A stretch of DNA of 28,383 bases from Clostridium sp. CAG:452. Lineage in GTDB: Bacteria > Bacillota > Clostridia > TANB77 > CAG-508. Location: positions 65,837-94,219 of the forward strand of contig FR893513.1 of the NCBI GenBank assembly GCA_000434035.1, given 5' to 3'. Positions within the stretch are counted from its first letter, which is position 1. Each line of letters opens with the position of its first letter. The position numbers were made by a program, and so were the translations under genes. The notes under the pieces are model-generated. The model did no database searches, was not told where the DNA came from, and was given only the letters and a program-made list of their open reading frames with translations. Positions 6,997 to 15,422 of the stretch are shown one piece after another.

Positions 6997-8214
6997 TTAT
7001 TTCATGTATTTTATTTCAAATGTACTTCCTTTTTCAAGTTCGGAATCTACTTTTATATATCCATTATTTTTTTCAATAATTGCTTTTGAAAGTGATAGGC
7101 CAATTCCAATACTATCTTCGCTACTGTTTTTAGCCTTATAAAATCTTTCAAATATATGTTTTAAGTCTTTTTTATCAATTCCATAGCCAAAATCTTGTAT
7201 TTTTATTTTTAGAAAAACACTATTGTTTTCAACTGTTATAAGTATTTTAGAACCTTGTGGAGAGTGTTCTATAGAATTTTTTAAGATGTTTATTAAAGCT
7301 TCTTTTTGCCATTTATAATCTGCTATAAAGGTAGAATTTTTGTCTATATTAGTTTCTATTTTAATTTCTTTAACTTCAATTAAAATAGCCAAACTATCAA
7401 TTACATCACTTATCAATTTTTGAACATCAATTTTTTCATTTTCCATTTTTATTGTGCCAGCATCAAATTTTGCAATTTTTAAAAGAGATATAACAAGAGA
7501 ACTTATCCAATCTACTTGTTTGCTAATTTCTAAAATAAAATCATTTCTTACATCTTCTGACATATCTGGATTATCATTAATATTATCAAGCATTATTCGT
7601 ATTGATGTTAAAGGAGTTTTTAATTGGTGCGAAATGTCTGCAAGTGCTGTGCTTAATTCTTCTTTTTCTTTTTTACTATTTTCAGCGGCTTCTTTTAATA
7701 TAATAGTTGTTTTATATAATTCGTTTCTAAGTTTTGATAATTCATCTTCTTTATTATCTTTTATTTTTAAAGTATAGTTTTTATTATTTATTTGATTTAT
7801 GTATTCATTTATTTCTTTAATCTTTCTCTCTTGAGAGGCAACATATACTAAATATGCACTAAGTGAAAGCAAGCCAAATAAACTTATTAAAATTAAATCT
7901 TGAGTTTTTGAACGATTCATTTCTTCTTGTAATTCTTTTATGTTAGAAACTTCATTATCATATCCATATTTTTTTAAGATATCTTCACCATAGTTACTTT
8001 GAGTGTTTAGTATTTTTAAAATATCTTCTTCATTAACATCTGGATAGTTTTTCACAACAGTATTAACAATTAAATTTATTTTTGCATTTATTATTTTGAT
8101 ATAATGTTTGTTTTGAATGTGTAAAACAATTAGAAATATACCTATAAAAATGGATATGATTATAATACTTGTTAGTATTGTTGTAAGTAAACTTTTACTT
8201 TTTTGTAATTTCAC
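6997..8214 (-). CDS. Sensor histidine kinase of the envelope-stress module
   Basis: The 405-residue kinase has membrane segments at about 13-32 and 107-126 enclosing a 75-residue extracytoplasmic sensor domain. The rest is cytoplasmic: a coiled linker, the HisKA box DISHQLKTPL (His196), N-box LINILKNSIEHS (Asn313), G1 DFGYGI (341-346), F-box FERFYKA and G2 GIGLSLSK (370-377). All catalytic residues are present. The GTG start overlaps the stop of the response regulator gene by four bases (GTGA), indicating translational coupling. With an FtsX-type ABC transporter next door it resembles Bce/Vnc-type peptide-sensing systems, although its sensor domain is larger than the tiny loop of BceS kinases. 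Confidence 0.92.
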   Translation of the reverse strand: MKLQKSKSLLTTILTSIIIISIFIGIFLIVLHIQNKHYIKIINAKINLIVNTVVKNYPDVNEEDILKILNTQSNYGEDILKKYGYDNEVSNIKELQEEMNRSKTQDLILISLFGLLSLSAYLVYVASQERKIKEINEYINQINNKNYTLKIKDNKEDELSKLRNELYKTTIILKEAAENSKKEKEELSTALADISHQLKTPLTSIRIMLDNINDNPDMSEDVRNDFILEISKQVDWISSLVISLLKIAKFDAGTIKMENEKIDVQKLISDVIDSLAILIEVKEIKIETNIDKNSTFIADYKWQKEALINILKNSIEHSPQGSKILITVENNSVFLKIKIQDFGYGIDKKDLKHIFERFYKAKNSSEDSIGIGLSLSKAIIEKNNGYIKVDSELEKGSTFEIKYMK

Positions 8215-8879
8215 TTTTGGCCTCCTTGTACTTGGTATCCAATTCCTTTAATTGTCTTTATACAATCTGCACTTCCGAGCTTTGACCTAATTCTTTTTAT
8301 ATATACAGTAAGGGTGTTGTCATTTACAAAATTACCTGCTACATCCCAGATTTTTTCTAGGATTTGTTCACGAGTTACTACTTTGCCTATATTTGAAAAT
8401 AGCAAAACTAATATTTTAAATTCTAATGCTGTAAGTTCGATGTCTATGCCTTCTACATATACTATTTTTTGATCCAAGTCTATTTCAATATTTTCATATA
8501 TTATTTTATTGTTTTCTTTATTAAATCTTTTAAGTACATTATTAATTCTAGAAAGAAGTTCTCTATTTCTAAAAGGTTTAATTATATAATCTTCTGCACC
8601 CATATCTAAACCTTTTACTACATCTTGTTCTTCGTCCCTAGCTGTTAAAAAGATTATTGGAATATCTGTATATTTTTTTATGTATTCGCAAAGTTCATAG
8701 CCATTTCCATCTGGCAAAGTGATATCTAATATGATTAAATCAAATGTTTTAGTCCCTACAACATTCATAGTATCTTCAGCAGTTTTGCATATAGTTACAT
8801 CAAAATTTTCTTGTTCTAATAAATATTTTAAGCCCTTAATAATAGCCTCATTATCTTCAACAATTAAAATAGATTTCAT
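8211..8879 (-). CDS. OmpR/PhoB-family response regulator of the envelope-stress module
   Basis: The 222-residue regulator has a receiver domain (1-118) with acidic pocket Glu8-Asp9, phospho-acceptor Asp52 in LIILDITLPDG, Thr79 and Lys101. The C-terminal winged helix (about 125-220) has recognition-helix pattern DNTLTVYIKRIRSKLG and ends GIGYQVQG. It is the partner of the overlapping kinase gene. The ATG follows AAGGAG. Its promoter has an extended -10 but no good -35. It does not carry the tandem AAARTGAC boxes found at the ABC and GT51 promoters, so it may be constitutively expressed at a low level. The tandem boxes are its most likely targets. Confidence 0.93.
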   Translation of the reverse strand: MKSILIVEDNEAIIKGLKYLLEQENFDVTICKTAEDTMNVVGTKTFDLIILDITLPDGNGYELCEYIKKYTDIPIIFLTARDEEQDVVKGLDMGAEDYIIKPFRNRELLSRINNVLKRFNKENNKIIYENIEIDLDQKIVYVEGIDIELTALEFKILVLLFSNIGKVVTREQILEKIWDVAGNFVNDNTLTVYIKRIRSKLGSADCIKTIKGIGYQVQGGQK

Positions 8880-8897
8880 AATTTTCTCCTTTGCAAG

Positions 8898-8908
8898 ATT
8901 ATATCATA
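8898..8908 (-). promoter_or_regulatory. Extended -10 promoter of the response regulator/kinase operon
   Basis: On the minus strand, TATAAT (8898-8903) is preceded by TG one base upstream. No recognisable -35 lies at 16-18 bp, where the upstream DNA is the ABC-operon terminator. Confidence 0.5.
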
Positions 8909-8917
8909 GACTTTAAT

Positions 8918-8957
8918 AAAAATGTAGGGCACTTTATATTTAGTGCCCTACATTTTT
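8918..8957. terminator. Strong bidirectional terminator after the ABC permease gene
   Basis: A perfect 16-bp stem (AAAAATGTAGGGCACT and complement, 8918-8933 with 8942-8957) has an 8-nt loop and T-runs on either strand. It separates the ABC operon from the two-component genes. Confidence 0.9.
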
Positions 8958-8961
8958 ATTA

Positions 8962-11484
8962 CTAAATATTATCTTTTCTTATTGTTTCTATAATATTTTG
9001 TTTATTTATTTTATTTAATGAATATTTCATTGTTATTCCAACTATTATAAATACAAAAATTATTGATATAATAATTGCTGGTAAAGGTAATGTGTAACCT
9101 AAATCTATTCCTTGTGCAAATGCTTTGTACATTCCGTACGAACCAAGTATTCCTAAAGGTATTCCTATTAAAAGAGATTTTGTTCCATACATAATGCTTT
9201 CTAATCTTATCATTTTGTTAAATTCTTTAGAAGACATTCCAACAGATTTTAGCATTGCAAATTCTTTGCTTCTAAGTATCATATTTGTTGTTATTGTATT
9301 AAATATATTTGTTACACCAATTAATGTTATTACTGTTATAAATCCATATAAGAATATTTTTACAACAAGCAACATTCTTTGTTCTTGTTTCATATATGTT
9401 TCATAATTAAATACAGTAAGCCCATAATAATCTCCACCTTGTTTTATTAAATCATTAAGTGTATTTTCTAATTCTTGAGGCTTAGAAGATTTTATAAATA
9501 AATCTGATAAATGATAATAATCTGAATTATTAACATCTTCTTTAAATACTTCTTTAATATAATCTTCTGATACTACTATAATTCTATGATTATAGTATAC
9601 AGCTTCCTGTCCCATAGGTTTTACATCTGTAAATTTTGATATTGTTAAGGTTTTTTCTTTATCCCCAGATTTTACATTTACTTTATCCCCAGACTTTAAA
9701 GAATATATTCTGTCAACAGTTTTGCTACCATCTTCATTGTAGAATGTGTCATAATCTAATAAAATTACTGCTGTTTTATAATCACTTTCTTTTAATCCAA
9801 TTTCTTTTATATATTTCTTAAAATATTCATTGTTATATACCATAAATGCGATTCTAGTAGGCTGAGGGTCATTTTCTAAAAATTTCTTACCAAATTCAGA
9901 AGCATATTTAATATTATCAATGTCTAAACTTGATTGATAACAATATGCGGAATTATCTACATTTTCTAGTTTTGATATTTTTTCATATATTTGTGTATTA
10001 GCATCACTTAAACTATGCACATATACATTAAACTTAAAGTCCATGTAGTAAAATTGGCTTGTTTTTGTTCCTAAAGTCAAGAAGCTAGATAATGATATAA
10101 ATATGAATATGCTTATAACTAATGAAATTACAGTTGTTCTATATTTTTTCTTACTTCTTTTTAAATTCTTACTAGCAATAACTCCACCAATTCCAAATAA
10201 CTTTTTAGTAAGTTTTGAGGTCCTTAATTTTTTAGAGTTAATTTTTATATCGTTATTTCCCCTAATAGATTCAATTGGAGAAATTTTAGCAGCTTTTCTT
10301 GCAGGAATTAAGCAAGATAGATATATTGTAATTATTGAAATCGCTACAGATATAAGCACTGCTAGTAGGTTTATGCTATAAGTAAAACCAAGGCCAGAAA
10401 GCATATCTGTAAGTAAGTAATTTACTACCTTTAATAAAATCATTATTGCAACTATTCCAAGTAAAATTCCAAGAGGTATTGCAATTAATCCAATAACCAT
10501 TCCTTCAAATATTACATTTTTTCGTATTTGCTTTGAGGTTGCGCCAACGCTAGAAAGCATTCCATATTGTCTGTTTTTTTCTGCAACAGATATGCTAAAG
10601 CTATTTCTAATAACAAATACACTGCTTATAACAATTATAAATATAACAACTCCTGCTATTGCATATAAAACACATAACATGCCATAACTCATTACGCCTT
10701 GAAAACGTAAGAAGTCAGAATTTACATATACATCTTCATCAAAATTTAAATTTAAGGTTTTACAAATATCTTTTGTAGTTTTTTCGTACTCTTTTGGAGA
10801 TTTATATAAAACAGATATATCAATAGCAGATGGGGTTTCATCCATATATGTTAAGGCTGAATAACCAGGAGAGTAAAATTTTTCAACATCCAAAGTTTGC
10901 ATAAAGCCAACTATTGTATAAGTTTTTTCTTTCGTATCTACTATGGATTCATCGCCTTCAGTGTATAGAGCGTCGTCATTTAAATAGTAGTCATCATTAC
11001 TTTTTCTAGTTCCAATGTTTAAAGTAATTGTATCTCCAATTTTTAAAGAAACACGTGCTCCTGTTAATACGCTTTCAGTAATTATTATTTCATTGGGATT
11101 TTGAGGTAATCTACCATCTGTTAATACTACACCATAGTTTTCTAGTGCTTTTTTATCATAAGCTAAAACGTGTAAATATGGTTTGTTAGTTGCTTTACTT
11201 CCTTCTAAATTGGCCCAACCAAGAGAAGAAGAAAGAAAATAATCTTTAACTTTTTGATTTTCTGTTACATATTGCGCTTTATCACTTGACACATTTTTAA
11301 ATGTAACGTGATAGTTTCCGTCATTTGTTCTAGCCCAGTCTATAAGAGAGTTTTGAAAACTAGACACTAAACCAGCAACGCCGCAAATAAGAGCAGTAGA
11401 AAGCATAATACCAATAATAGTAACAATTGTTCTTTTTTTATTAAGCTTTAAACTTTTTATTGTAAATTTATTTAAAATATTCAT
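8962..11484 (-). CDS. ABC transporter permease, FtsX/MacB type
   Basis: The 840-residue permease has an N-terminal membrane helix (about 18-40) and a large extracytoplasmic MacB-like domain. A first FtsX core spans about 265-405 and contains RQYGMLSSVGATSKQIRK and PARKAAKISPIESIRGN. A second fused half has its own N-terminal helix, a second outer domain and an FtsX core (about 715-835) with SKEFAMLKSVGMSSKEF. This pseudo-dimeric layout matches BceB/VncX-like and macrolide-type mechanotransmission exporters that handle antimicrobial peptides or act on wall precursors. It lies 14 bp after the ATPase gene in one operon. The ATG follows AAAGGAG. The substrate cannot be read from sequence. Confidence 0.92.
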   Translation of the reverse strand: MNILNKFTIKSLKLNKKRTIVTIIGIMLSTALICGVAGLVSSFQNSLIDWARTNDGNYHVTFKNVSSDKAQYVTENQKVKDYFLSSSLGWANLEGSKATNKPYLHVLAYDKKALENYGVVLTDGRLPQNPNEIIITESVLTGARVSLKIGDTITLNIGTRKSNDDYYLNDDALYTEGDESIVDTKEKTYTIVGFMQTLDVEKFYSPGYSALTYMDETPSAIDISVLYKSPKEYEKTTKDICKTLNLNFDEDVYVNSDFLRFQGVMSYGMLCVLYAIAGVVIFIIVISSVFVIRNSFSISVAEKNRQYGMLSSVGATSKQIRKNVIFEGMVIGLIAIPLGILLGIVAIMILLKVVNYLLTDMLSGLGFTYSINLLAVLISVAISIITIYLSCLIPARKAAKISPIESIRGNNDIKINSKKLRTSKLTKKLFGIGGVIASKNLKRSKKKYRTTVISLVISIFIFISLSSFLTLGTKTSQFYYMDFKFNVYVHSLSDANTQIYEKISKLENVDNSAYCYQSSLDIDNIKYASEFGKKFLENDPQPTRIAFMVYNNEYFKKYIKEIGLKESDYKTAVILLDYDTFYNEDGSKTVDRIYSLKSGDKVNVKSGDKEKTLTISKFTDVKPMGQEAVYYNHRIIVVSEDYIKEVFKEDVNNSDYYHLSDLFIKSSKPQELENTLNDLIKQGGDYYGLTVFNYETYMKQEQRMLLVVKIFLYGFITVITLIGVTNIFNTITTNMILRSKEFAMLKSVGMSSKEFNKMIRLESIMYGTKSLLIGIPLGILGSYGMYKAFAQGIDLGYTLPLPAIIISIIFVFIIVGITMKYSLNKINKQNIIETIRKDNI

Positions 11485-11498
11485 TGTATTACTCCTTT

Positions 11499-12176
11499 TT
11501 AATTTCTTTCATCTTTAATAATTTTTCCATCTTCGATTGTAATAACTCTTTCTGCTTCTTTTGCAATTTCTAAATCATGTGTAATTATTACAACAGTTTG
11601 ATTGAATTTTTTATTTGAAAGTTTAAGTAATGAAATTATTTCCTCACTTGCTTTTGAGTCTAAGTTTCCAGTAGGCTCATCTGCAAGCATTATTGCAGGA
11701 TTATTTATCATTGCTCTACCTATTGATACTCTTTGTTGTTGACCACCAGATAGTTGGTTTGGTAAATGAGTTTTCCTGTTTTCTAATCCTAGTGTTTTTA
11801 GCATTTCTGAAAGTCTTGCTTTATCAACTTCACTTCCATCTAAATCACAAGGCAAAGTAATATTTTCTTCTACATTTAATATAGGAATTAAATTATAAAA
11901 TTGATATATTAATCCAATTTGTCTTCTTCTAAATATTGCTAAATTATCATTATTTAAAGAATAAATATCTTTTCCATCTATATATACTTTTCCGGAAGTT
12001 GGTCTATCTACACCTCCTAGTAAATGTAGTAAAGTTGATTTTCCACTACCACTTGCGCCTACAATAGCAACAAATTCTCCTTTGTCAATTGTAAAGGAAA
12101 CATTATCAACTGCGTTGATTTGGTTTTCGCCTTTACCATAAGTTTTAACTAAATTTTCTACTTTTAAAATTTCCAT
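11499..12176 (-). CDS. ABC transporter ATP-binding protein, MacB/LolD class
   Basis: The 225-residue ATPase has Walker A GASGSGKST (40-48), Q-loop Gln92, signature LSGGQ (142-146), Walker B IMLADE (162-167) and the switch His200. The insertion INAVDNVSFTI and YQFYNLIP are typical of the MacB/LolD subgroup that pairs with FtsX-type permeases. I start it at the ATG at 12176, behind AAAGGA; the open frame continues 19 codons upstream without a ribosome binding site. It is expressed from 12239-12270, a promoter with a putative regulator site shared with the GT51 gene. It would power the permease encoded 14 bp downstream. Confidence 0.95.
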   Translation of the reverse strand: MEILKVENLVKTYGKGENQINAVDNVSFTIDKGEFVAIVGASGSGKSTLLHLLGGVDRPTSGKVYIDGKDIYSLNNDNLAIFRRRQIGLIYQFYNLIPILNVEENITLPCDLDGSEVDKARLSEMLKTLGLENRKTHLPNQLSGGQQQRVSIGRAMINNPAIMLADEPTGNLDSKASEEIISLLKLSNKKFNQTVVIITHDLEIAKEAERVITIEDGKIIKDERN

Positions 12177-12238
12177 AGTTCCTATCCTTTCTTTTTTTAT
12201 TAAAGCATATACATATGCTATTACATTTTTCAAAACGT

Positions 12239-12270
12239 ATTATAATATTTTAAAGTGACTCTAAAATGAC
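12239..12270 (-). promoter_or_regulatory. Promoter and tandem operator of the ABC operon
   Basis: On the minus strand, two boxes, GTCATTTT (12263-12270) and GTCACTTT (12252-12259), start 11 bp apart. They are followed after exactly 7 bp by -10 TATAAT (12239-12244). There is no -35 hexamer; the boxes occupy its place, as expected for an OmpR-type activator. The same geometry recurs at 12990-13021. Confidence 0.75.
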
Positions 12271-12272
12271 TA

Positions 12273-12971
12273 TTAAATATTTTTATCTAAAATTTTATTT
12301 GCATCTTCCTTATTTAAATTTCCATATTTAATCATTTTTTGTATAACTTGTTTTTGCCTTTGCTTTGCTAGCTTTGAACTTGCTTTTGGATTGTATAAAG
12401 AAGGTGCATTTGGTATTCCTGCAAGCATTGTGCATTCACTGCTATTCAAATCTTTTGGTAACTTGTCAAAATAACCTAAAGAAGCAGATTTAATATTATA
12501 ATAATTATTTCCATAATATATTGTGTTAACATACAACTCTAATATTTCATCTTTACTATAATTTTTTTCTATTTCATAAGACATAAATACCTCTGCGATT
12601 TTTCTTGTTATTTTCTTTTCTTGGGTAAAGTACATATTCTTAGCAAGCTGTTGAGTTATAGTGCTTCCACCCTCAACAAAACTCATTGTTCTAATATCAT
12701 TAAATGCTGCTCTTGCAATTGCAATTACATCAATGCCATGATGCTTTTCAAATCTATGGTCTTCCACAGAAATTACAGCAACTGTATAAATTTTAGGAAT
12801 TTCAGACAAACTTGTGTAATCTTTTTGCGATTTTATGCTTTCCACCTTTTGGGACAATGGCATAGTAGATATTGCTTCTTTGTACATTTTATAGCCCTGT
12901 CCAATTAATAATGCAAGTATACTTAATACAATTAATATTATTACAATTAAAAATTTCTTTAAATTCTTCAT
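12273..12971 (-). CDS. Monofunctional peptidoglycan glycosyltransferase (GT51)
   Basis: The 232-residue protein has a signal anchor (about 7-26) and an extracytoplasmic GT51 domain that polymerises lipid II. Motifs are AVISVEDHRFEKHHGID (catalytic Glu70), EGGSTITQQLAKN (100-112), RKIAE (123-127) with EIEKNYSKDEILELYVNTIYYG, and GIPNAPSLYNP. No transpeptidase domain follows, so it resembles MtgA/SgtB-type enzymes rather than class A PBPs. AGGTGA precedes the ATG. The gene carries the same tandem-box promoter as the ABC operon just downstream, implying induction under envelope stress to add glycan-chain synthesis capacity. Its stop codon lies 3 bp from the ABC operator. Confidence 0.93.
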   Translation of the reverse strand: MKNLKKFLIVIILIVLSILALLIGQGYKMYKEAISTMPLSQKVESIKSQKDYTSLSEIPKIYTVAVISVEDHRFEKHHGIDVIAIARAAFNDIRTMSFVEGGSTITQQLAKNMYFTQEKKITRKIAEVFMSYEIEKNYSKDEILELYVNTIYYGNNYYNIKSASLGYFDKLPKDLNSSECTMLAGIPNAPSLYNPKASSKLAKQRQKQVIQKMIKYGNLNKEDANKILDKNI

Positions 12972-12989
12972 ATATTATCACCTGTAAAT

Positions 12990-13021
12990 ATATTAACTTA
13001 CAAAAGTGACTATAAAGTGAC
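12990..13021 (-). promoter_or_regulatory. Promoter and tandem operator of the GT51 gene
   Basis: On the minus strand, two identical GTCACTTT boxes (13014-13021 and 13003-13010) start 11 bp apart and end 7 bp before -10 TAATAT (12990-12995), the same layout as at 12239-12270. The predicted start point lies close to the ribosome binding site, so the leader would be only about a dozen bases. Confidence 0.7.
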
Positions 13022-13070
13022 AAATTTATCTTAAAAGCATAGAAATATTTTTATAATAAGGAATATATGA

Positions 13071-13098
13071 TATACTTAAAGCAACAGTATTACTGTTG
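13071..13098 (+). promoter_or_regulatory. -10 element and 17-bp palindrome upstream of the 13172 gene
   Basis: TATACT (13071-13076) has a poor -35 (TTTTTA, 13048-13053). It is followed at the expected start point by the perfect palindrome CAACAGTA-T-TACTGTTG (13082-13098). A dyad over the start site suggests a repressor operator; an RNA hairpin in the 5' leader is the alternative. No regulator gene lies adjacent. Confidence 0.45.
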
Positions 13099-13171
13099 AA
13101 GGAGAATGAAAAAATCTAAAATGAAACTTTTTCAAGAGTTAAGTTGTATTACATATAAGAGGTGATAGTAT

Positions 13172-13804
13172 ATGAAAAAGAAAATATTAATAGCTGTAAT
13201 TGTTATAATTTTATTAGTTTTATTAATACCAATACCAATGCGTTTAAAGGATGGTGGTACAATAGAATATAAGGCATTAATATATACAATATCGAAAGTT
13301 CATAGACTAAATCATAATTCGAAAAGTGGATATGATAATGGGTTAATTATAAAAATATTTGGAAAAGAAATATATAATAACGTTCCAAACAATACAAAAG
13401 AAATTTATTATGAAGAAACAGAAAAAAATTATTCTAAAACAATTGATAATATTAGCATAGAACTAAGCATTCCAAATAACTGGCATTATGAAGAAATATC
13501 TCAAGATGAAGAAAACGATTATTATAAGTTTGCATTAAAATTGTATAAAAACGAAGAAAGTAAAAATGCTGTTTTATATTTTTACAATAATCCATTTGGA
13601 GTTTGTGGAACAGGTAGAACAACTGAAAAAATATATTTAAATAATGGAACCGAAGCAGTTGTTGGATATTACGACAACAATGAAAATTGGAGTGATGTAT
13701 CATTTTATAAATTAAATCATAATATTGCATTAATAAATTGTGGACTAGAAGGAGCAGAAGCACAGGAGGTTTTAGAATTTATTAAGACTATAAATATAAA
13801 GTAA
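13172..13804 (+). CDS. Membrane-anchored extracytoplasmic protein of unknown function, 210 aa
   Basis: An N-terminal signal anchor (about 4-22) is followed by PIPMRLKDGGTIEYKALIYTISKVHRL, a motif I associate with a widespread small clostridial family found near envelope genes; its function is not known to me. The remaining roughly 140 residues form a beta-rich domain ending ALINCGLEGAEAQEVLEFIKTINIK. AGAGGTGA lies 6 nt before the ATG. The gene is transcribed divergently from GT51, with 200 bp between them, and has its own terminator at 13812-13841. The palindrome over its presumed transcription start suggests repression. Confidence 0.75.
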   Translation: MKKKILIAVIVIILLVLLIPIPMRLKDGGTIEYKALIYTISKVHRLNHNSKSGYDNGLIIKIFGKEIYNNVPNNTKEIYYEETEKNYSKTIDNISIELSIPNNWHYEEISQDEENDYYKFALKLYKNEESKNAVLYFYNNPFGVCGTGRTTEKIYLNNGTEAVVGYYDNNENWSDVSFYKLNHNIALINCGLEGAEAQEVLEFIKTINIK

Positions 13805-13811
13805 ATAAAAC

Positions 13812-13841
13812 AACACTTGCCTAAATGGTAGGTGTTATTTT
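13812..13841 (+). terminator. Terminator of the 13172 gene
   Basis: The stem AACACTTGCC/GGTAGGTGTT (10 bp with G-U pairs) has a TAAAT loop and is followed by ATTTTT. Confidence 0.75.
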
Positions 13842-13919
13842 TAATATAAAAAGTTTTTTAGGAAAATTTGTAATAAAATAAGAAAAAAAGACTCATATAT
13901 TATGAAGGAGGGAAAAGTT

Positions 13920-14426
13920 ATGCAGAATATGGAAGAAATATACAAGCAATATTCAAATACAGTGTATAAATATTTATTCTGCTTAACGCATAATGAAGAT
14001 GTTGCAGAGGATTTAACACAAGAAACTTTTGCAATAGCAGTAAAGGAAATTAACAAATTTAAGGGAAACTGTAAAGTATCGGTATGGCTTTGTCAAATTG
14101 CTAAACATTTGTGGTATAAAAAGTTAAAAAAAGAAAATAAGCAAAAAAATATATCTTTTGAAGAACTGGAAAACGAAGTTATAGAAAGCGAAACTACAGA
14201 GGACATTATTTTCAAAAAAGAAGAAAACCTAAGTCTTTATAAAAATATTCAAAAATTAGATAATATTTCAAGAGAAATAATATATTTAAGAATGTTTGGA
14301 AATTTAAGTTTTATTGAAATTGGAGAAATATTAGGAAAATCATCCAATTGGGCAAGAGTAAATTTTTATAGAGCGAAGGAAAAAATAAAGGAGGTAAGTA
14401 AAAGTGGACAAAAAAACAGAATGTGA
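13920..14426 (+). CDS. ECF-type RNA polymerase sigma factor
   Basis: The 168-residue protein has sigma region 2 (about 5-70) containing NEDVAEDLTQETFAIAV and WLCQIAKHLWYKKLK, a linker, and sigma region 4 (about 105-160) with SREIIYLRMFGNLSFIEIGEILGKSSNWARVNFYRAKEKI split across the helix-turn-helix. There is no region 1 or 3, so it is group IV. I start it at the ATG at 13920 behind AAGGAGGG; the extra six codons upstream would contain that Shine-Dalgarno. Its 3' end overlaps the anti-sigma gene by 23 bp. I see no clear ECF-type autoregulatory promoter upstream. Targets are unknown; the 15423 gene downstream is a candidate. Confidence 0.93.
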   Translation: MQNMEEIYKQYSNTVYKYLFCLTHNEDVAEDLTQETFAIAVKEINKFKGNCKVSVWLCQIAKHLWYKKLKKENKQKNISFEELENEVIESETTEDIIFKKEENLSLYKNIQKLDNISREIIYLRMFGNLSFIEIGEILGKSSNWARVNFYRAKEKIKEVSKSGQKNRM

Positions 14427-15342
14427 AATTGTACAAGATTTATTATTTGGCTATGCAGATGAAGTGCTAAATACGCAGTCAAAAAAGTTAGTAGAGAAAC
14501 ATTTACTAGAATGTGAAGAGTGTAGATCAAAGTTTAATGAAATAAAAAAAGATGTTGAAAATAATGAAAATAATCAAAAAAGACAAATAGATTATTTAAA
14601 AAAAATAAGAAGAAAAAATTTTATAAAATCAGTATTGATTTCTATAGGAACAATATTTAGTATAGTTTTTATCTTTTATTTAAGAAAATTTATAATAATA
14701 AACAATCTTATGAATAAAGCAAAACAATCCATTCAATCAAATAATTTTTATAGAGAAACAATACAAGGAGTTACAAAAGATATTACTTCTGTTAAAAAAG
14801 AATGGTATAAAGACGGAAAGTATAAAACTACAACAGAGATTTATTCTAATAATGGAGTAGAAAGAGGACAAGTAATATATGCAACAGTTAATTCAGACGA
14901 ACAAATTATAATAAATAGTGATAGCAAAAAGGTTATAATCCAAAGGGGAGAAGGTATTAAAAGGTTAAATAATGAAATGAATATAAAATATGGAAATTTC
15001 TTCCGAGATTATAGACTTAAGACCAAAATTGAATGGGCTTTAAATTATTCTATACGTAAATCTACTAGAGACATAGGTAGAGAATATTATGTATTAAATA
15101 AATTATTTGAGAAAGATTTTAATTACGAAATATGGGTTGATAAAGATACTGGATTGACATTAAAGGAAAAAGGAGATACTATTGTAGAGGAACTCTTTAA
15201 AGGCACAGACATAGTAAAAGAAGAATATGAATTAAGTTCAAGATATAAGTGCGAATTTGATATAGTGACCGACGAAGATGTACAAGTTCCAGATTATACA
15301 GGATATGAAATTAAATATATAAATAGAGATAATGAATTGTAA
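14404..15342 (+). CDS. Zinc-finger transmembrane anti-sigma factor
   Basis: The 312-residue protein starts at a GTG behind AAAGGAGG, overlapping the sigma gene. Residues 1-50 form an anti-sigma zinc finger (Cys7, His33-x3-Cys37-x2-Cys40) that would hold the sigma factor at the membrane. A single membrane helix follows (about 73-93), then a roughly 215-residue extracytoplasmic domain rich in beta strands with Tyr/Lys, perhaps the sensor. That outer domain resembles a lipoprotein-carrier-like beta sheet (EIWVDKDTGLTLKEKG near 255-270), which is only an impression. Signal release presumably requires regulated proteolysis by enzymes encoded elsewhere. Confidence 0.88.
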   Translation: MDKKTECEIVQDLLFGYADEVLNTQSKKLVEKHLLECEECRSKFNEIKKDVENNENNQKRQIDYLKKIRRKNFIKSVLISIGTIFSIVFIFYLRKFIIINNLMNKAKQSIQSNNFYRETIQGVTKDITSVKKEWYKDGKYKTTTEIYSNNGVERGQVIYATVNSDEQIIINSDSKKVIIQRGEGIKRLNNEMNIKYGNFFRDYRLKTKIEWALNYSIRKSTRDIGREYYVLNKLFEKDFNYEIWVDKDTGLTLKEKGDTIVEELFKGTDIVKEEYELSSRYKCEFDIVTDEDVQVPDYTGYEIKYINRDNEL

Positions 15343-15422
15343 TTTGTATAAGGGCGTTGCCAACAGAAAGTCTGGAATCAGAGAAATTACTAAAAATCAT
15401 ATAAAAAAGAAAGGAGGGAAAA

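Noticed and set aside
8962..11484. Long antisense ORFs opposite the permease and other large genes
   Set aside because: They lack ribosome binding sites, have unlikely composition (runs of Phe, Leu, Ser, Cys) and mirror strongly supported genes.
12177..12233. Longer ABC ATPase with 19 extra N-terminal residues
   Set aside because: There is no Shine-Dalgarno before that start, and AAAGGA sits properly before the ATG at 12176, where homologues begin.
13106..13165. 19-codon ORF (MKKSKMKLFQELSCITYKR) before the 13172 gene
   Set aside because: The GGAG is only one base from the ATG, too close for efficient initiation, and the peptide has no recognisable attenuation feature.
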